Source: Rheum nobile (Eukaryota; Streptophyta; Magnoliopsida; Caryophyllales; Polygonaceae). Taken from it: DNA of 64,000 nt. A program made the position numbers and the translations under genes. The notes under the pieces are model-generated. The model did no database searches and was not told the DNA's origin. It was given only the letters and a program-made list of their open reading frames with translations. The stretch spans positions 1,488,001 to 1,552,000 of the forward strand of contig WOAB01000761.1 in assembly GCA_027886185.1 (NCBI GenBank), read 5' to 3'. Positions 32,792 to 44,155 of this stretch are shown here, in pieces. The first letter of the stretch is position 1; each line of letters begins with the position of its first letter.

Positions 32792-34243
32792 AGGAAAGGA
32801 AGGATATGTGGGTGGTAAAGTGGAAAAAGGAATAAATGTTCATGAAAGACAACATCTCGAGAGAATAAAACCTGGTGTGTTTCAAGATTATAAACCTTAT
32901 AGGCCTTTTTTTCCAAAAGGATATCCAATGAAGATGCAAGGGACTGCCCTTGCTGCAAGTTTGTCTCTACCTTGCTTAAGAGTGGAAACAAAACACAGAC
33001 AACCAAAGGTCTTGATGTGACTGTAGGAAGGTGGTTTATGAAATAGCAACTCATAGGGAGTCCTATTACCAAGGAGCTTAGAAGGCAACATGTTGATGAT
33101 ATATGCTGCAGTCAGCACACTGTCACCCCAAAACTTCTTAGGCAACTTGGAGTGAAACAGAAAAGCCTTGGCGATTTCCAACTGATGTCTATGCTTCCTC
33201 TCAGCCACCCCATTCTGCTGTGGAGTAGCTACACAAGAGGTTTGATGCTCAATGCCTTTAGAAAGAAGGAACTGAGCATCTTCTCTACTGGTTCCTAATT
33301 CCAGTGCATTATCACTTCTCAAAATCTTCACTCTTCTACCAAACTGTGTCTTAACCATACACAAAATACTTTTGATCATCTCAAAAGCATTTCCCTTGGT
33401 AGCAAGCAAATGTATCCAAGTAGATCGAGTAAAATCATCTACTATTGTAAGAAAATATCTATAGCCATTATAGGTCATAGTGGGATATGGTCCCCAAACA
33501 TCCACATGTATCATCTCAAATGGATAAGAAGTTGAAATGTGGCTAACAGGGAAAACAAGTCTAGTCTGCCTTGACCTAGCACACACATCACAAGGTTCAA
33601 GAACAACTTTATCTGCTTTATTTGTATCAAACAATGACAAACTCTGAAGTTTAGAGTAAGATAAATGCCCTAAACGAGCATGCCACAAAATGTGATCATC
33701 TTGACAAGATATTAATGTTGCTACGGTCTCATGTGCTCCAGTCCTAGCTGTAGGTTTAGACTCCAACAAATAAAGATCCTTATAGGCTCTACCAATCTCT
33801 AGATGAGTCTTCATAAAAGGAGCCTGCAAAATACAGCTTCTAGGTGTAAATAAAACTCTATAATTCATATCTCTGACTAGTTTTCCCACTGACAACAAAT
33901 TGCATCTGAATACTGGCACAAACAGTACATCCCTCAACACCAAATCAGGCAAAACAACCATTGTCCCTGTCAGTTTCATAGTAGCACTCTCACCATTTGG
34001 CAAACTGATCACAAAGGGCCTAGTCAACTCATGTGTTGTTGCAAACAACCTCAAGTCACAAGCCATATGACAGCTTGCTCCACTATCCAGTATCCAGGAA
34101 CCTTTATTAAAAATTTGAGCAATGAATGGAGTAGTACCTGCAAAGCCAGCAAAATCATCTTGTACATCTGCTTGTTCCTTGGCTGGTGAAGCTCCCAACA
34201 AACTTAGAAGCTTATTCACTTGCTCAGCTGTCAGCTCTGGCAA
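32740..34243 (-). pseudogene. C2 protease and integrase
   Basis: Frame 34243-32897: protease with an intact WILDSGASCHMA site (about 34095), GAG-pre-integrase HILWHARLGHLSYSKL with C-X2-C (CDVC), integrase core with HVDVWGP, LRSDNALE and PQQNGVAERKHR (D, D, E region), to IFIGYPFGKK. A frameshift at about 32905-32915, in a T-run, moves the end of the domain (YKVYNLETHQVLFSRDV) into frame 33072-32740; another leads into RT. Confidence 0.88.
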
Positions 34244-35200
34244 TCCACTAGCAGATTTACCCTGTCCTGCCCCTGCAAACTTGCCATCGGATGTCTGCCT
34301 CTTGTTTCTATGACGGTATTTATCTGGAAATCCATGAATAAAGAAACATATGTCAACATATGATTTGTCTTTTTACAGTTGGTATAGAACAAATTCCTCT
34401 TGTCTCCATTTTCTTTAGAAGGAAGAGGCTTAGAGTTTTGCTTATTGGCTACTGCATTCATTGAAGCCGATTCCTGATGAACTTGAGAACAATTTTTATT
34501 CTCCCTTTGCTTCTCCTCCTGTAAAATCAATGAATATCCATGTGCTATAGTCGGCAAAGGCGACTGCATCAGAATTGCTCCTCAAATCACAGTAAAATCG
34601 TCATTCAATCCCATTAGAAAGTGAACAAGATGTTCCTCCTCTTCGAATTTCATAAATTCTTTCAAAGATCCACAAGTACACTTTGGATAACGTCGCAAAC
34701 TATGCAATTCATCCCAAAGTGATTTCATCTTGGTAAAATAGGTCAAAATTGAATCAGATCCCTGAGTTAATGCATTTAGTTCCTTTTTAACAGCATATAG
34801 TTGAGCTCCACTGACCTGACCATATTGTGTTCCCAGATCCTCCCATATACCTTGAGCAGTCTCAATATACAACACACTTCTACGAATTTCCTTGCTCAAT
34901 CTATTCATGATCCATGCTCGGACCATGTCGTTGCACCGCTCCTAGTTATCGAGTTTCGGATCTGTCTTCTCTGGTCGCGGAAATGCTCCATTGATGAACG
35001 GCGTCTTGTTCTTCGCCGACAAGGCAATCTTCATGGAGATTCGTCAATCGCCGAAGTTTTGGCCATCAAATACCTCTGAAACAAGTGATAATCCTGGATT
35101 ATCACTCGAGTGAAGGTAAAGTGGATCTCTGTTTGTCAAAGGATCTACCATCGATCTATCAAATTCGATTGGTAGATTTATGTGTTTGAAGAGGAATTGT
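34231..35200 (-). pseudogene. C2 gag, decayed
   Basis: Minus-strand gag. The first part (about 35110-34927) has KIALSAKNKTPFINGAFPRP followed by a TAG where a Trp is usual. Then MNRLSKEIRRSVLYIETAQGIW and FLMGLNDDFTVI (34926-34582), the copia gag core, a TGA at about 34580, and 34569-34231 with remains of a zinc knuckle (CKKTNH) lost to frameshifts. Confidence 0.8.
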
Positions 35201-35230
35201 GTTTAAACAAGCTCAGATCTAGCACCCGAG

Positions 35231-35243
35231 AGCTCTGATACCA
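35231..35243 (-). promoter_or_regulatory. C2 primer-binding site, tRNA-iMet type
   Basis: TGGTATCAGAGCT on the minus strand, directly after the 5' LTR's terminal CA. Confidence 0.88.
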
Positions 35244-35477
35244 TGAAAACAAATAGCGGAAGGTAAAACCTAGCTTGGAGAAGCCATGGAAACATAGAGA
35301 ACGAAAAGAAAGAAGAGAGAGCGGGAAATTCTATTAGGATGAAAATGTATTTGTTATCTGAGTTTGTTACAACAGAGAGCCTTATATAGTGGACCACATG
35401 GTGACCAACATGTGGTTAATACAGTGCCACGTAGGCTAAGACTAATACTCAATGCTAATTGCTCAATTAGTCTAACA
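35244..35477 (-). repeat. C2 5' LTR
   Basis: 234 bp, TGTTAGAC at 35477 to TTTTCA at 35244. TATA box TATATAAG is on minus at 35388-35381. Right target copy CTACT follows at 35478-35482. Confidence 0.9.
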
Positions 35478-35482
35478 CTACT

Positions 35483-35620
35483 CCCGCCCTAGACAACACT
35501 CTAATCTCACACTTAACTTTGGAGTATTTTGTCCTCACTTGAACCGTGAAAAGAAAGAGCTATTGTTGACATAAATAGATATCTAATCCTTATAAAGGAT
35601 TACTAATCTGGAGTGTTACA
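35483..35620 (-). repeat. Cassandra 5' LTR, left-hand part (5' end)
   Basis: Starts TGTAACACTCCAGATTAG on minus at 35620. Aligns with the matching part of the 3' LTR (ACTTGAACC..GAAAAGAAAGAGCT), except that the 5S-like GCACGCTTAAC stretch is disrupted by extra bases near 35493-35510. Confidence 0.8.
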
Positions 35621-36139
35621 ATACTGGTACAAACTAGATGCTCTATAAGAAGACAGATGTATTTGTGATATTGATTCAAGAGTTATCAAATGCAACGTGC
35701 AAGCTCTATAGGATTTTCCCAATGCCTATTGTCATTAAAGGGAATATAAGGTACGTACAACCTCTTTCTTGGACATCTAAATTATTAAATGACCATGATG
35801 AATAATGAACAGTCTATTGTCCTCTTGGACTTAGCTGTAATATCCATTAATATCAGTTGGAGTAATAACATGTATGTCCTCTGTATCTTGTGTTCATTAC
35901 TCATATATTTTAGCGCATGGAATTTTGTGGTGTATTTTCCACACAGAAAAGGTATATGGAGATGTCACTGTGTCGAATGAAAAGTTTATGGACACCTCTT
36001 CATTTGTACAAACAACCACCATAAAAGATGAAAGATGCTATAGATAATCAATTATCATGTAAAACAACTCCAACTTTTGGAAACTCACGAAACTATTTTC
36101 TATTTCCTGGTTTTATCAATGGGATACCTAGAAGGGGAG
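35621..36139. other. Unassigned DNA
   Basis: About 520 bp between the TRIM and the Tat-like gag, without a gene, LTR end or primer site that I can recognise. It is not a 5' LTR of the Tat-like element as far as can be seen. Confidence 0.5.
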
Positions 36140-38379
36140 AATGATGCGGCTTTGGAGGAGTCTTGGGCCACCCAAAAGGCGCAATCCGACACGTGACTCC
36201 AAGAAATCATGAAAGAAAATGAGGCGTTACGCTATCAGAATGTGTCCATGCCGCTACTAGCACCGCGATCTTACTTCCAATACATCCATGGCGACAACAC
36301 CATGAGACGTCTCGACCTCAATTCCACCGCTGCTAACCCTTCCTTTTCTACTACAACGATGGTGCCATCATCTAACACTAAGGGATCTCGATGCCCACCG
36401 GAAGCGACAACAAGCCACATCGCGTACAACCCAGAAGCGACCGATCCAATGGATGTCACCCTGACGGTGTCTGTGGATGATATCATCGAACACAAGTGGC
36501 GCGAAAAACTTAGAACTTTGGATGAAAGGTTCGCCCAAATCCCATGAGTACCAAGGCCCATAGAAGAAGATGATGAGTGCTACGCCGACTCGCCATTCAT
36601 CGACGCCATTGCTCACGTCGAAATCCCTAAGAAGTATTCGATGCCTGACATGCCCACGTACGATGGGAGAGCTGTTCCCGACGAACATGTTTCGCTATAC
36701 AATAAGAAGATGATGACGTGATGTGCAAGTTGTTTGGATCCACTCTAAAGGGCTCGGCCCTGGCGTGGTTCATACACCTCGTAAATGGAATCATATCTTC
36801 ATTCGCGGGATTAATAAATATGTTCAAAACCTAGTTTGCTAGCAGCCGACGTCTATAGAAATAATCCAGCGACCTTTATTGCATCACGCAAGGACTTGGA
36901 GAGTCGCTAAGGAAATACCTTGTGAGGTTCAAAGATGAGAAGTTATCGATCCCACAATGTGAAACCCCCACTATCATAGAAGCTTTCATGCGAGGGTTGT
37001 TTGAAAAATTAGAACTATATTATGATATGACGAAGTATCCATGTCAAATATTCAAAGACGTCCAAGCCAAAGTCATGACGTATATTAGATTGGAAGATGG
37101 CAGACTCATATGTGAGAAAATTCAGGAATCGTGACCAAGCAGGCTTGTCAATAAGACCGAGTCGCGTTACAAGCCTTATCCTTACGTAAAACACCCAAAC
37201 CGAACGGTCAATGGTATTGGCAACCACCGACAAGATCTCCAACGTAATCGGGACCTATATCCTCCTCTGCAACACTATTCGTTCATCGTCGACCACGACG
37301 GAGTGCTCAACACGATGAGCAAACTTGGTGACGCTGTAAGATGGCCTAGGAAACCAGAGAGCCCCATGAACCAGAGAGTTGCTGAGAAGTGGTATGATTT
37401 CCACAACGACGGAGGGCATTGAACAGACGATTGCGTCGCGCTAAGGAAGACCGTGTACCTACTCCAAAAAGGGTACTTAAGGGATCTGATCACCGTCAAA
37501 GCTAGGGCAACCCTCGATCGAAACAGGAAAAGAGAGGCGCCGCCACCGCCTTCTCTCCACGTCAAAATCGTTAACCGTATCTACGGAGGGTGAAAGGTCT
37601 GCGGAACAACCGTGTCGGCCTCCAAGCATCACGCGAGGGAAACCAACTCTGAAAGGCCAATGACTGTCTCTAGAAAAGACTTTGAAGATGCTCCTATCAT
37701 ATTCGATGAACCTGATCACGTCATAGCGTAGAACAACGACAGCCTCGTCATATCCCTCACAATAGGGAATTGCTTAGTAAGATGCATCTTGGTCGACAAC
37801 GGCAACTCAACGGACATTGTGATGATTGAAGCCCTCCATAGTCTCAGCTTAACCTGAGAAGATATTATCAAGAAGTCAGTCCCATTAGTAGGTTTTAGCA
37901 GTGAAGTAAGCAACACACTAGGGGAGATCACATATACCACCTATGCAAGCAGGGTGAACCTTCAAGTTCAGTTCTTAATCATGGAATCCCCATCACCTTC
38001 AACGTCATCCTCAGACGTCCTTGGATACACGACATGAGAGTATTCCCATCAACATACCATCAGACCGTCAAGTTCCCCACGAAATGGCGCGTGCAAGAGA
38101 TCAAGGGCGAGTAAAGGCTAGAGAAGGAGTGCTACCGAATATCCATGAAGTCGACGGTCATGAATAAACAAGTCAAAGGACAGACAACATATCAATTAAT
38201 GGACTGCATGTTGTCTACACATTACATGAAGCCGGAGCCTCCTGAACTTGACGTGGTAATCTTAGATCCTACTATACTTAATCAAGATGTGAAGATTGAC
38301 ATATATATATATCCGGCTAACCAAAAAGCAATTTATCGACTTCCTGCGGTCCTACTCAGAATGTTTTGTGTGGACACTC
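36140..38379 (+). pseudogene. Tat-like gag and protease
   Basis: Plus-strand gag: MPTYDGRAVPDEHVSLY and GSALAWFIHL (36640-36780), then RFKDEKLSIPQCETPTIIEAF and MTKYPCQIFKDVQAKVMTYI (36922-37130), an H-X4-C-like WYDFHNDGGH...DDC knuckle with a stop inside it (37395-37430), and a protease around 37770-37850 reading ILVDNGNSTDIV where VDxGSSAD is usual. Stops and frameshifts break it into at least six pieces. The stretch after protease approaches the RT start at the GAGGA site. Confidence 0.82.
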
Positions 38380-38384
38380 GAGGA
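38380..38384 (+). other. Target-site duplication GAGGA, left
   Basis: GAGGA directly before TGTAATAACCC; an exact copy follows TTACA at 61794-61798. Confidence 0.92.
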
Positions 38385-41118
38385 TGTAATAACCCTCATA
38401 TTACCATAGGGATAGCATGGTAGAATGGGTTGGATATGGTAAGAAGATTGTAGGGTTGAATAGCTTAGAATAAGGATTGCTTCTCTGAGCTATTATCGGC
38501 CAAGTTTCGGGGTCGAAACTTCTTTTATGGGGAAAGTGATATAATACCCCTCATTTTTAGTAAGGATGTTTGGTTAATTTTTCCCAACCTTCGTTCAATA
38601 ATTATTTCGCTTTCAGAGGAGTTCGGATTTTTCGTAACATCCATGATCTCCGAAATAATTCCTTGAGTGGTATAAAATACATTCGATGTACTTTCGGGAC
38701 TTAGAATATTTGTTTGGATACAAACATATAATTCCAGAGTTAAAACCATACCCATATAATTTTTTCGGGCAAAAAGACCGGATTTGGCCTCCACCGCGAC
38801 TTCATGCACGCCGGCATGCGTGCCGCGTGTCTTCTTCGCTGTCGAGTGCTTGCTCCTCCACATCGGGGCTGGGTTTCTCCTTGGCTTATAAAAGGGAGCC
38901 GATCGAAGGGATTGATGGGCACCACTCCCGTCCCTTGCTCGACCTCCCCAGCTCCCCTCTCGGTCCTCTTCCTGCCGGCAAACCAGAACCGCGCCGAGCT
39001 TTTGTGCTTCACAGCCGCTGCTGCTCCACCCCTGTTGTGCTGCTCCGCCGCTGCTGCTCCGCCCCTGCTGTGCTGCTCCGCCGCCGCTGCTCTTCCCGGC
39101 GTCGTGAAGCCATCCCAGCGACCCAGCTCCGCCGCAAGCGCCGTGCTGTAGTCGCGTGTAGTTGTTGATGCGCGCCATCGTTGCCGCCGCTGCCGTCGTT
39201 GCCGCTGCTGCTGGTGGTTGCTTCTTCCCCGGCGACGAGACATCCTCCCCGGCGAGAAGGCACCCAGCGCCGACGGAGTTGCCATTGTTGCCGTTGTCGT
39301 GCTGTTGCTGTTAATTGTTGAAGGAAAAAGATGAAGGTGAGCCCCCTCTTAATCAGCTCTTGTAATGGGCAGAAAGCCCATTAGCCATCCAGTCCAGATT
39401 TAACCCGAAATCGATCGAGCGGTATAATTTCGACCCACTTTTATCCGTATTTTTCTTTAGGAAAATTGAATTATATTTTTATGATTTAAAATCATAAAAA
39501 TTTATTAAATTTAATTACTTGAGTTCGTCCAGACAAATTAATTGATATTAATTAATTTGTCAGTTATAACGTTATTTGCGGGATTGCGTGTGGACCCGTA
39601 ATCCTGCTAGAGCCATCTGAAGCATAGGCCATATCCTTGAAAAGGATATCATCAGTAGTCGTCTCGTCTAGATTCATCGCCGAATCTACTCCAGGCAAGT
39701 GGCGGTTCGCTCTTGCTTATCATTCCATATTTATATTGATTATCAATTGTTTAATTGTTAATTAATTTGGGATGAATTGTTGTTTTCGTCTGGGAACAGT
39801 TTTGATAACTGTATGTGATTTTAAAAGAGATATTATAATAGGTTGTATATTGCTAGAACAATGCTATTATAGATATATATATATATATGAATAAATACAG
39901 ATATTACGATAGGTTGTATATTGCTAGAACAACGCTATTTTATCTGTGTTTGGCCCTGGTGGCTTTGATGTGAATTATTACTGTGTTGAACGGTTTAGTT
40001 AGCACGAGTATTCGTAGGAACACTATGTACCTTGCGAGGTTTAGTGGTTTCTTTATAACTAGGTGCTAGGAGGATTATTCCTCTAGTAGTTTTCCGGTCA
40101 TGACCATACCCTTACTCAGGGTACGTGCACACAGCTAGTGCAGCCATTTGGGATTTATTCCCTAGGATTAATTCCCCGTGATATCTCTGGTATGGAGATC
40201 CGATATCTCTTGTGAGGAGATCTTAAAAGCTTGTAACGTGAATGTTCATTTTGGAATTAAACAAGATAAGTGCCGTTGTGCACATAATTAATATACCCTT
40301 TGGCGAGTAGTGCAGCTAGGAAATAGTACAACTAGGAAAACTCGTCTAGACTTTGATCAGAGTAAAATTCTCTTTCCAATCTGAATTCGCATTACGCGGT
40401 GAGGTTGGTCGTGAACCGAAACATCAAGTCGTTTTAAACGCTTGTGTGTAATTATAATGTTCCAGACATTTGTCATACTTTTCGATAAGACTCAATTCGT
40501 TGGAGTCTTCTCTTCATATGTTTCCTTAAGACTCATTCTCTCAGAGTCTTCTCTTGATCATGCCTTTTTGTATATTTCAGTAGGAGTATGGTGGATGACT
40601 ATCGTCATCGACTATTATTCGGGAAACGATGAGTCTAACCTAATACGACTACTTAGAACCTATCTGATTTCCCCTTGCATAGTCTTTCATTAGACTAACC
40701 AACCGATTATATTCCAATGCATGGTTGGCTGGTGTCATCCGTCTCATACGGCACATCAGATAAGCTGCAGTTCCGATGAAGGCGAAACGACAATGAAGGC
40801 AGTTGAAATTTTGAAGAGTTTTACCATGTTGAGATTCCTTGGTGGGTGATCGTTTTGATCAAGACCCTTGTGTTATTTATTTTTAAGACTTTCGCTGTGT
40901 TAAACATATTTTATATCAAGACTACTTTGTATTTCAGTTGTATTTCGGATTATGGATGTAATGCCGAGACAATGATTTTAATCGAAAGTTATGATATTTT
41001 GTATTATAACTGTTGTTTGATGAATTATATCAACGGGTTAAGCCTAGGGTGGCTTCGGATGTGAAATCCGAGGTCATTGGCGGTAATACCTTTCAAGTAT
41101 ATATTTGGGGGTGTTACA
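38385..41118 (+). repeat. LTR1, composite
   Basis: 2734 bp, TGTAATAACCC to GGTGTTACA. An inner LTR-like start (TATAATACCCCTC, TGTAATACCCC in the other copies) lies at 38540, preceded by a purine-rich TTTCGGGGTCGAAAC...GGGGAAAG tail. TATA box 38887-38893. A TGCTGCTCCGCC-type minisatellite spans about 39015-39090, and two copies of a roughly 70-bp unit lie at about 39826 and 39900. Confidence 0.9.
38887..38893 (+). promoter_or_regulatory. TATA box, LTR1
   Basis: TATAAAA in GGCTTATAAAAGGGAGCC. The same sequence is at 51748-51754 (LTR2) and 59555-59561 (LTR3). Confidence 0.7.
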
Positions 41119-41122
41119 GATC

Positions 41123-41135
41123 TAGTATTAGAGCC
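41123..41135 (+). promoter_or_regulatory. Primer-binding site, internal A (mutated)
   Basis: TAGTATTAGAGCC four bases after LTR1; internal B has TGGTATTAGAGCC at 53986-53998. iMet-related primer site. Confidence 0.75.
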
Positions 41136-41400
41136 AAATTTTTTTTAAAAAACGGGTGGGTTTTACAACATTTTCTTGGAACAAATTTTTTTATAAACCG
41201 TTTACTCGTTTGAAACTGAGAAATGTTTTCGAAGGCTCTGAATTTCCAAGTAAATTTTTTATTTTGCCGATCTAGTCGTGCCTTTTCTTTAGTCTGATAT
41301 GGAAGAGAACTTCTATATTTAGAAAGACTAACTCTCTTCTCGTCACCCGTAGATTATGGGTGCATTTTATTCTCTTTAGAGAAACTCGAGAAAAACCGAG

Positions 41401-42402
41401 GTGGCTCCGCCATCTCCAGTAAGGCTAGAATTCCCGGTTCCCCTACGATGCGTTGAGGTCGGAGAACCTAGTAGTCCACCCGAGGAGGTGAAGACCGTAC
41501 TCCCTGAGTCGGTAGTACTAGTGTCCGATAAAACCGAGGTTCCTGTGGCAGAGTCCGAAGAGGAGCCAAGGGAGGACACTGAGGATGAAGAGGAGTTATC
41601 AAGGTACGCAAGAGGGTACTACGACGATGACTTCATGATCGAGTCAGATCCCGAGGAAGATCCGGAAGAGGAACCGGAGGAAGAGAATTCTGAAGAAGAT
41701 CCGAGGGAGGATCCGGAGGAGGAGGACCTCGAGGGTCAGGGCTACGAGTCCAATGGCCTAGAACACTTGCTGGTGGACTGTGAGGACCCAGGGGTGCAGT
41801 TCGTTCCCCCTAGTCCGGAGTTGCCACCTGAGCGGGAGTATTCACCATTATCTCCTGCCACTTGGGAGGCGATTAGTGTTGAAGCGCATCACCAGGTGGA
41901 TGAGACGATTGAACGTACTCGTTTGAGGGCAAGGCCATGGGAGTCTATGGGTACACCTGTTGTAGTCCCGACTCAACAGACCAGGCCAAGACCCTAATTG
42001 CAGGAGGGACGACTGGAGGAGTGGTCGAACGCCCTAAACGACATGGAGGAGAGGACCTTCGAGACTGAGGTCGGTCTCACCCGAATGATTGGAGATGTCC
42101 GCGAACTCCGGGAATACATCCGCCAAGCAAAATTGCTACTCGATCCTTTGTATGGGGTGAATAGGACAGACTTTCAACCAAGATTTTTGGAGGAGTTTTG
42201 CTACCCACTGGGATCTGATGAGATTGGTCAGAGTGTTCCCGCGCCTAGGGTAAGGCCGAGGGCACCAGGACCAAGGGATGAGCCGTGTGCTCCAGGGCCG
42301 AGCAGGGTGAGAAGTCCATCGCCGGATTCCGATGGTAAACCCCGTTCGAAGAAGCCTTGTATGAGAAGTTTGCCTTACAGGAAATGTTTCATGGCGTCAT
42401 GA
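41401..42402 (+). pseudogene. Acidic leader ORF, copy A
   Basis: A 334-codon plus frame upstream of gag, broken in this copy by TAA at 41995-41997 where copy B has CAA. It is very acidic, with PEEDPEEEPEEE and EDPREDPEEE repeats at about residues 75-115, then a helical LEEWSNALNDMEERTF segment and a proline/arginine-rich end. No domain is recognised; it may be the gag N-terminus of this family. No ATG opens the frame, so its start is unknown. It ends at a TGA (42400-42402), and gag continues about 90 bases later in another frame. Confidence 0.6.
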
Positions 42403-42488
42403 TAAGGGCCAATGTTGACTTTATTAGTTCCTTTGTATTATTTCAGTGTTCGTTTTGTTAAGAACTGTAGTCTCCGAGCAATTTTTTC

Positions 42489-43530
42489 TTGTCGCTCAGG
42501 AGATTCCCATTCGAGGAGCCAAATATCCATGTACCTCGAGAAGATGCGGTCAGGAATAGAGGCGACTATGGCCGAGCACTGAAGGCCATAAGCTCTATGA
42601 GGCCTGATAGCTATGAAGGGAAAGGAGAGCCAGTCAGGGTGGCACATTGGTTCTCGCACATGGAACGATTGTTCCGCAATGTTGAGTTCACTAAAGCTGA
42701 GAAGGTGCACATTGCTTCCCTTCAGCTGAAGGAGGTAGCTAGCGAGTGGTGGGAAGGTACCGGCCTAGCTGATCACCCTGGTTTGAACTGGGGGATGTTC
42801 AAAGCCAAAATGACTGATTGTTTCTTCTCCCGAGCTATAAGGGAAGAAAAACATAAGGAGTTCCTCTATCCGAAGACGGATGGGTTAAAGGTGACTGAGC
42901 TTGCAGCTAAGTTCAATCAATTATTGCAATATGTTGGACCAGAGGTGTCAAGCGAAGAACAAAAGATCTGGTACTTCCATGGATGGATGAATCCAGAAAT
43001 CAAACCTCTAATGGTGCGTCACGGATGTTCTACATTAGAACAATATATGGATGCGGCTTATAAGATAGAGGTCACATTGGAAGAATCCGCCCAAAAGCGG
43101 GAGAAGCAAGTTAAGGGAAAGGGTGGGCAACAGGATCTCCAGGTTGGTTCATTCAAGCGATCGGCGTCGCCTACCAAGTTTGAGAAGTCAAGTCGTGCTA
43201 AAACCAAGACGACTCAGTCTGACTCTGCCAGAGGTCAGGTTGGAGTAGCGGAGTGATTCAGTGCCACAACTGTGGTGAAGTTGGGCATAAAAGTCTTAAT
43301 TGCCAAAAAGAGAAGCGAGTATGTTATAATTGTGGGAAAGAAGGCCACATGAAAACATACTATAGAAAGAAGGGTCAAGGACCAACGTAGTCTTATCAAG
43401 CCTCAAATATTGGCAAAGGGCAAAACCCAAAGCCAGAGGTATCTACTCCTGAGCAATCTATGGCTCGTAATAAAGGCAAGGCGCCTATAGAGTCTTCAGG
43501 CCAAGGGCAACGACTCTTCATGATGTGTCA
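42489..43530 (+). pseudogene. gag with two zinc knuckles, copy A
   Basis: Plus-strand chromovirus-type gag: VRVAHWFSHMERLFRNVEF, LQLKEVASEWWEGT, REEKHKEFLYPK, GWMNPEIKPLMV, then a basic linker. A one-base deletion relative to copy B near 43232 breaks the frame before two CCHC knuckles (43260-43375). The first knuckle (CHNCGEVGHKSLNC) is intact, the second ends TYY instead of TYC. Confidence 0.82.
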
Positions 43531-44025
43531 AGACGACGGGGGAGAACCCTGATCGATTAATTGTACTTTTGTTAAACCTTTCCTTAAGAGTAAGGAGTAA
43601 CGACTTGTGTCGATAGTCTCCATAGTTCAGTAATCTCTCTACTCGACTTTCTATCAAATGTTTTCTGTAATGTTTCGATCAATGAAGGAGTGTTCCCTTG
43701 TTTCGGAAATTACTAAATTCATCACAATTGCAAATTGTTCGTCCATATGAGGCTCCGTGAGTGCCAAAAACAGTTATGTCGTATGGATAAAGACTGTCAA
43801 GACTCGCAAAAGAGGGGTAACGTATGGAACCGATGTGTTCGTTCCCTACATGGTTAACACCAGGGTTGACTCCACTATTGAATTAGTAGATCCATTCTTA
43901 GGAATCTCTCTTTGTTCTTGGAGTAATGTCGCATCGGTATGACATTAATTACTCCCTTCACTGAGCAGATGATCGTTATCTCGTGATTTGAACTTTACCA
44001 AAATTTCGTATTATATATAAGGAAC
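43531..44025 (+). other. Non-coding part of internal A before the L1
   Basis: No supported gene. A 61-codon open stretch (43757-43942, VVWIKTVKTRKRGVTYG) is also open in copy B (56624-56809), but has no ATG and no recognised domain. Confidence 0.5.
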
Positions 44026-44040
44026 AATGATGTGTGGTTA
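44026..44040 (+). other. L1 target-site duplication, left
   Basis: AATGATGTGTGGTTA, repeated at 49084-49098. Copy B holds it once, at 56893-56907, as an empty site. Confidence 0.92.
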
Positions 44041-44155
44041 GGTGTAATTTGCTCTCGGGTAAAATCGTAATATCGTTGAACTTTCCTTTGGCAGTTGATT
44101 TCCGTACACAGCAAGCTAGGGCTTCCGTCTGGCTTCTCGGCGGCGATCGGTGGCG

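Larger units (their letters stand above)
30802..35477 (-). mobile_element. Complete Ty1/copia element C2
   Basis: 4676 bp with 234-bp LTRs at both ends (35244-35477 and 30802-35035 offset to 31035), exact CTACT target duplication, iMet primer site and purine tract. Domains run gag, protease, integrase, RT, RNase H. Several frameshifts and stops make it inactive, but its ends are whole. It sits in the 5S-like part of a Cassandra LTR. Confidence 0.92.
30416..35620 (-). mobile_element. Cassandra-type TRIM with 5S-like LTRs, split by C2
   Basis: Minus-strand TRIM: 5' LTR 35620-35483 plus 30801-30723, primer site, internal about 30722-30606, 3' LTR 30605-30416. LTR ends are TGTAA...TTACA. Both LTRs contain sequence close to 5S rRNA, which defines Cassandra. 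The internal region is about 117 bp and non-coding, as in the family. The outer flanks (TTGTT and ATACT) do not match, so no target duplication is claimed. Copia C2 lies in the 5' LTR. Confidence 0.82.

Noticed and set aside
35621..36139. 5' LTR of the Tat-like element
   Set aside because: No TG...CA ends, primer site or similarity to the Tat-like LTR at 8877-9551 could be seen.
41500..41720. A host chromatin or nucleolar protein suggested by the acidic repeats
   Set aside because: The frame is inside the retroelement's internal region, occurs in both copies, and is followed by gag.
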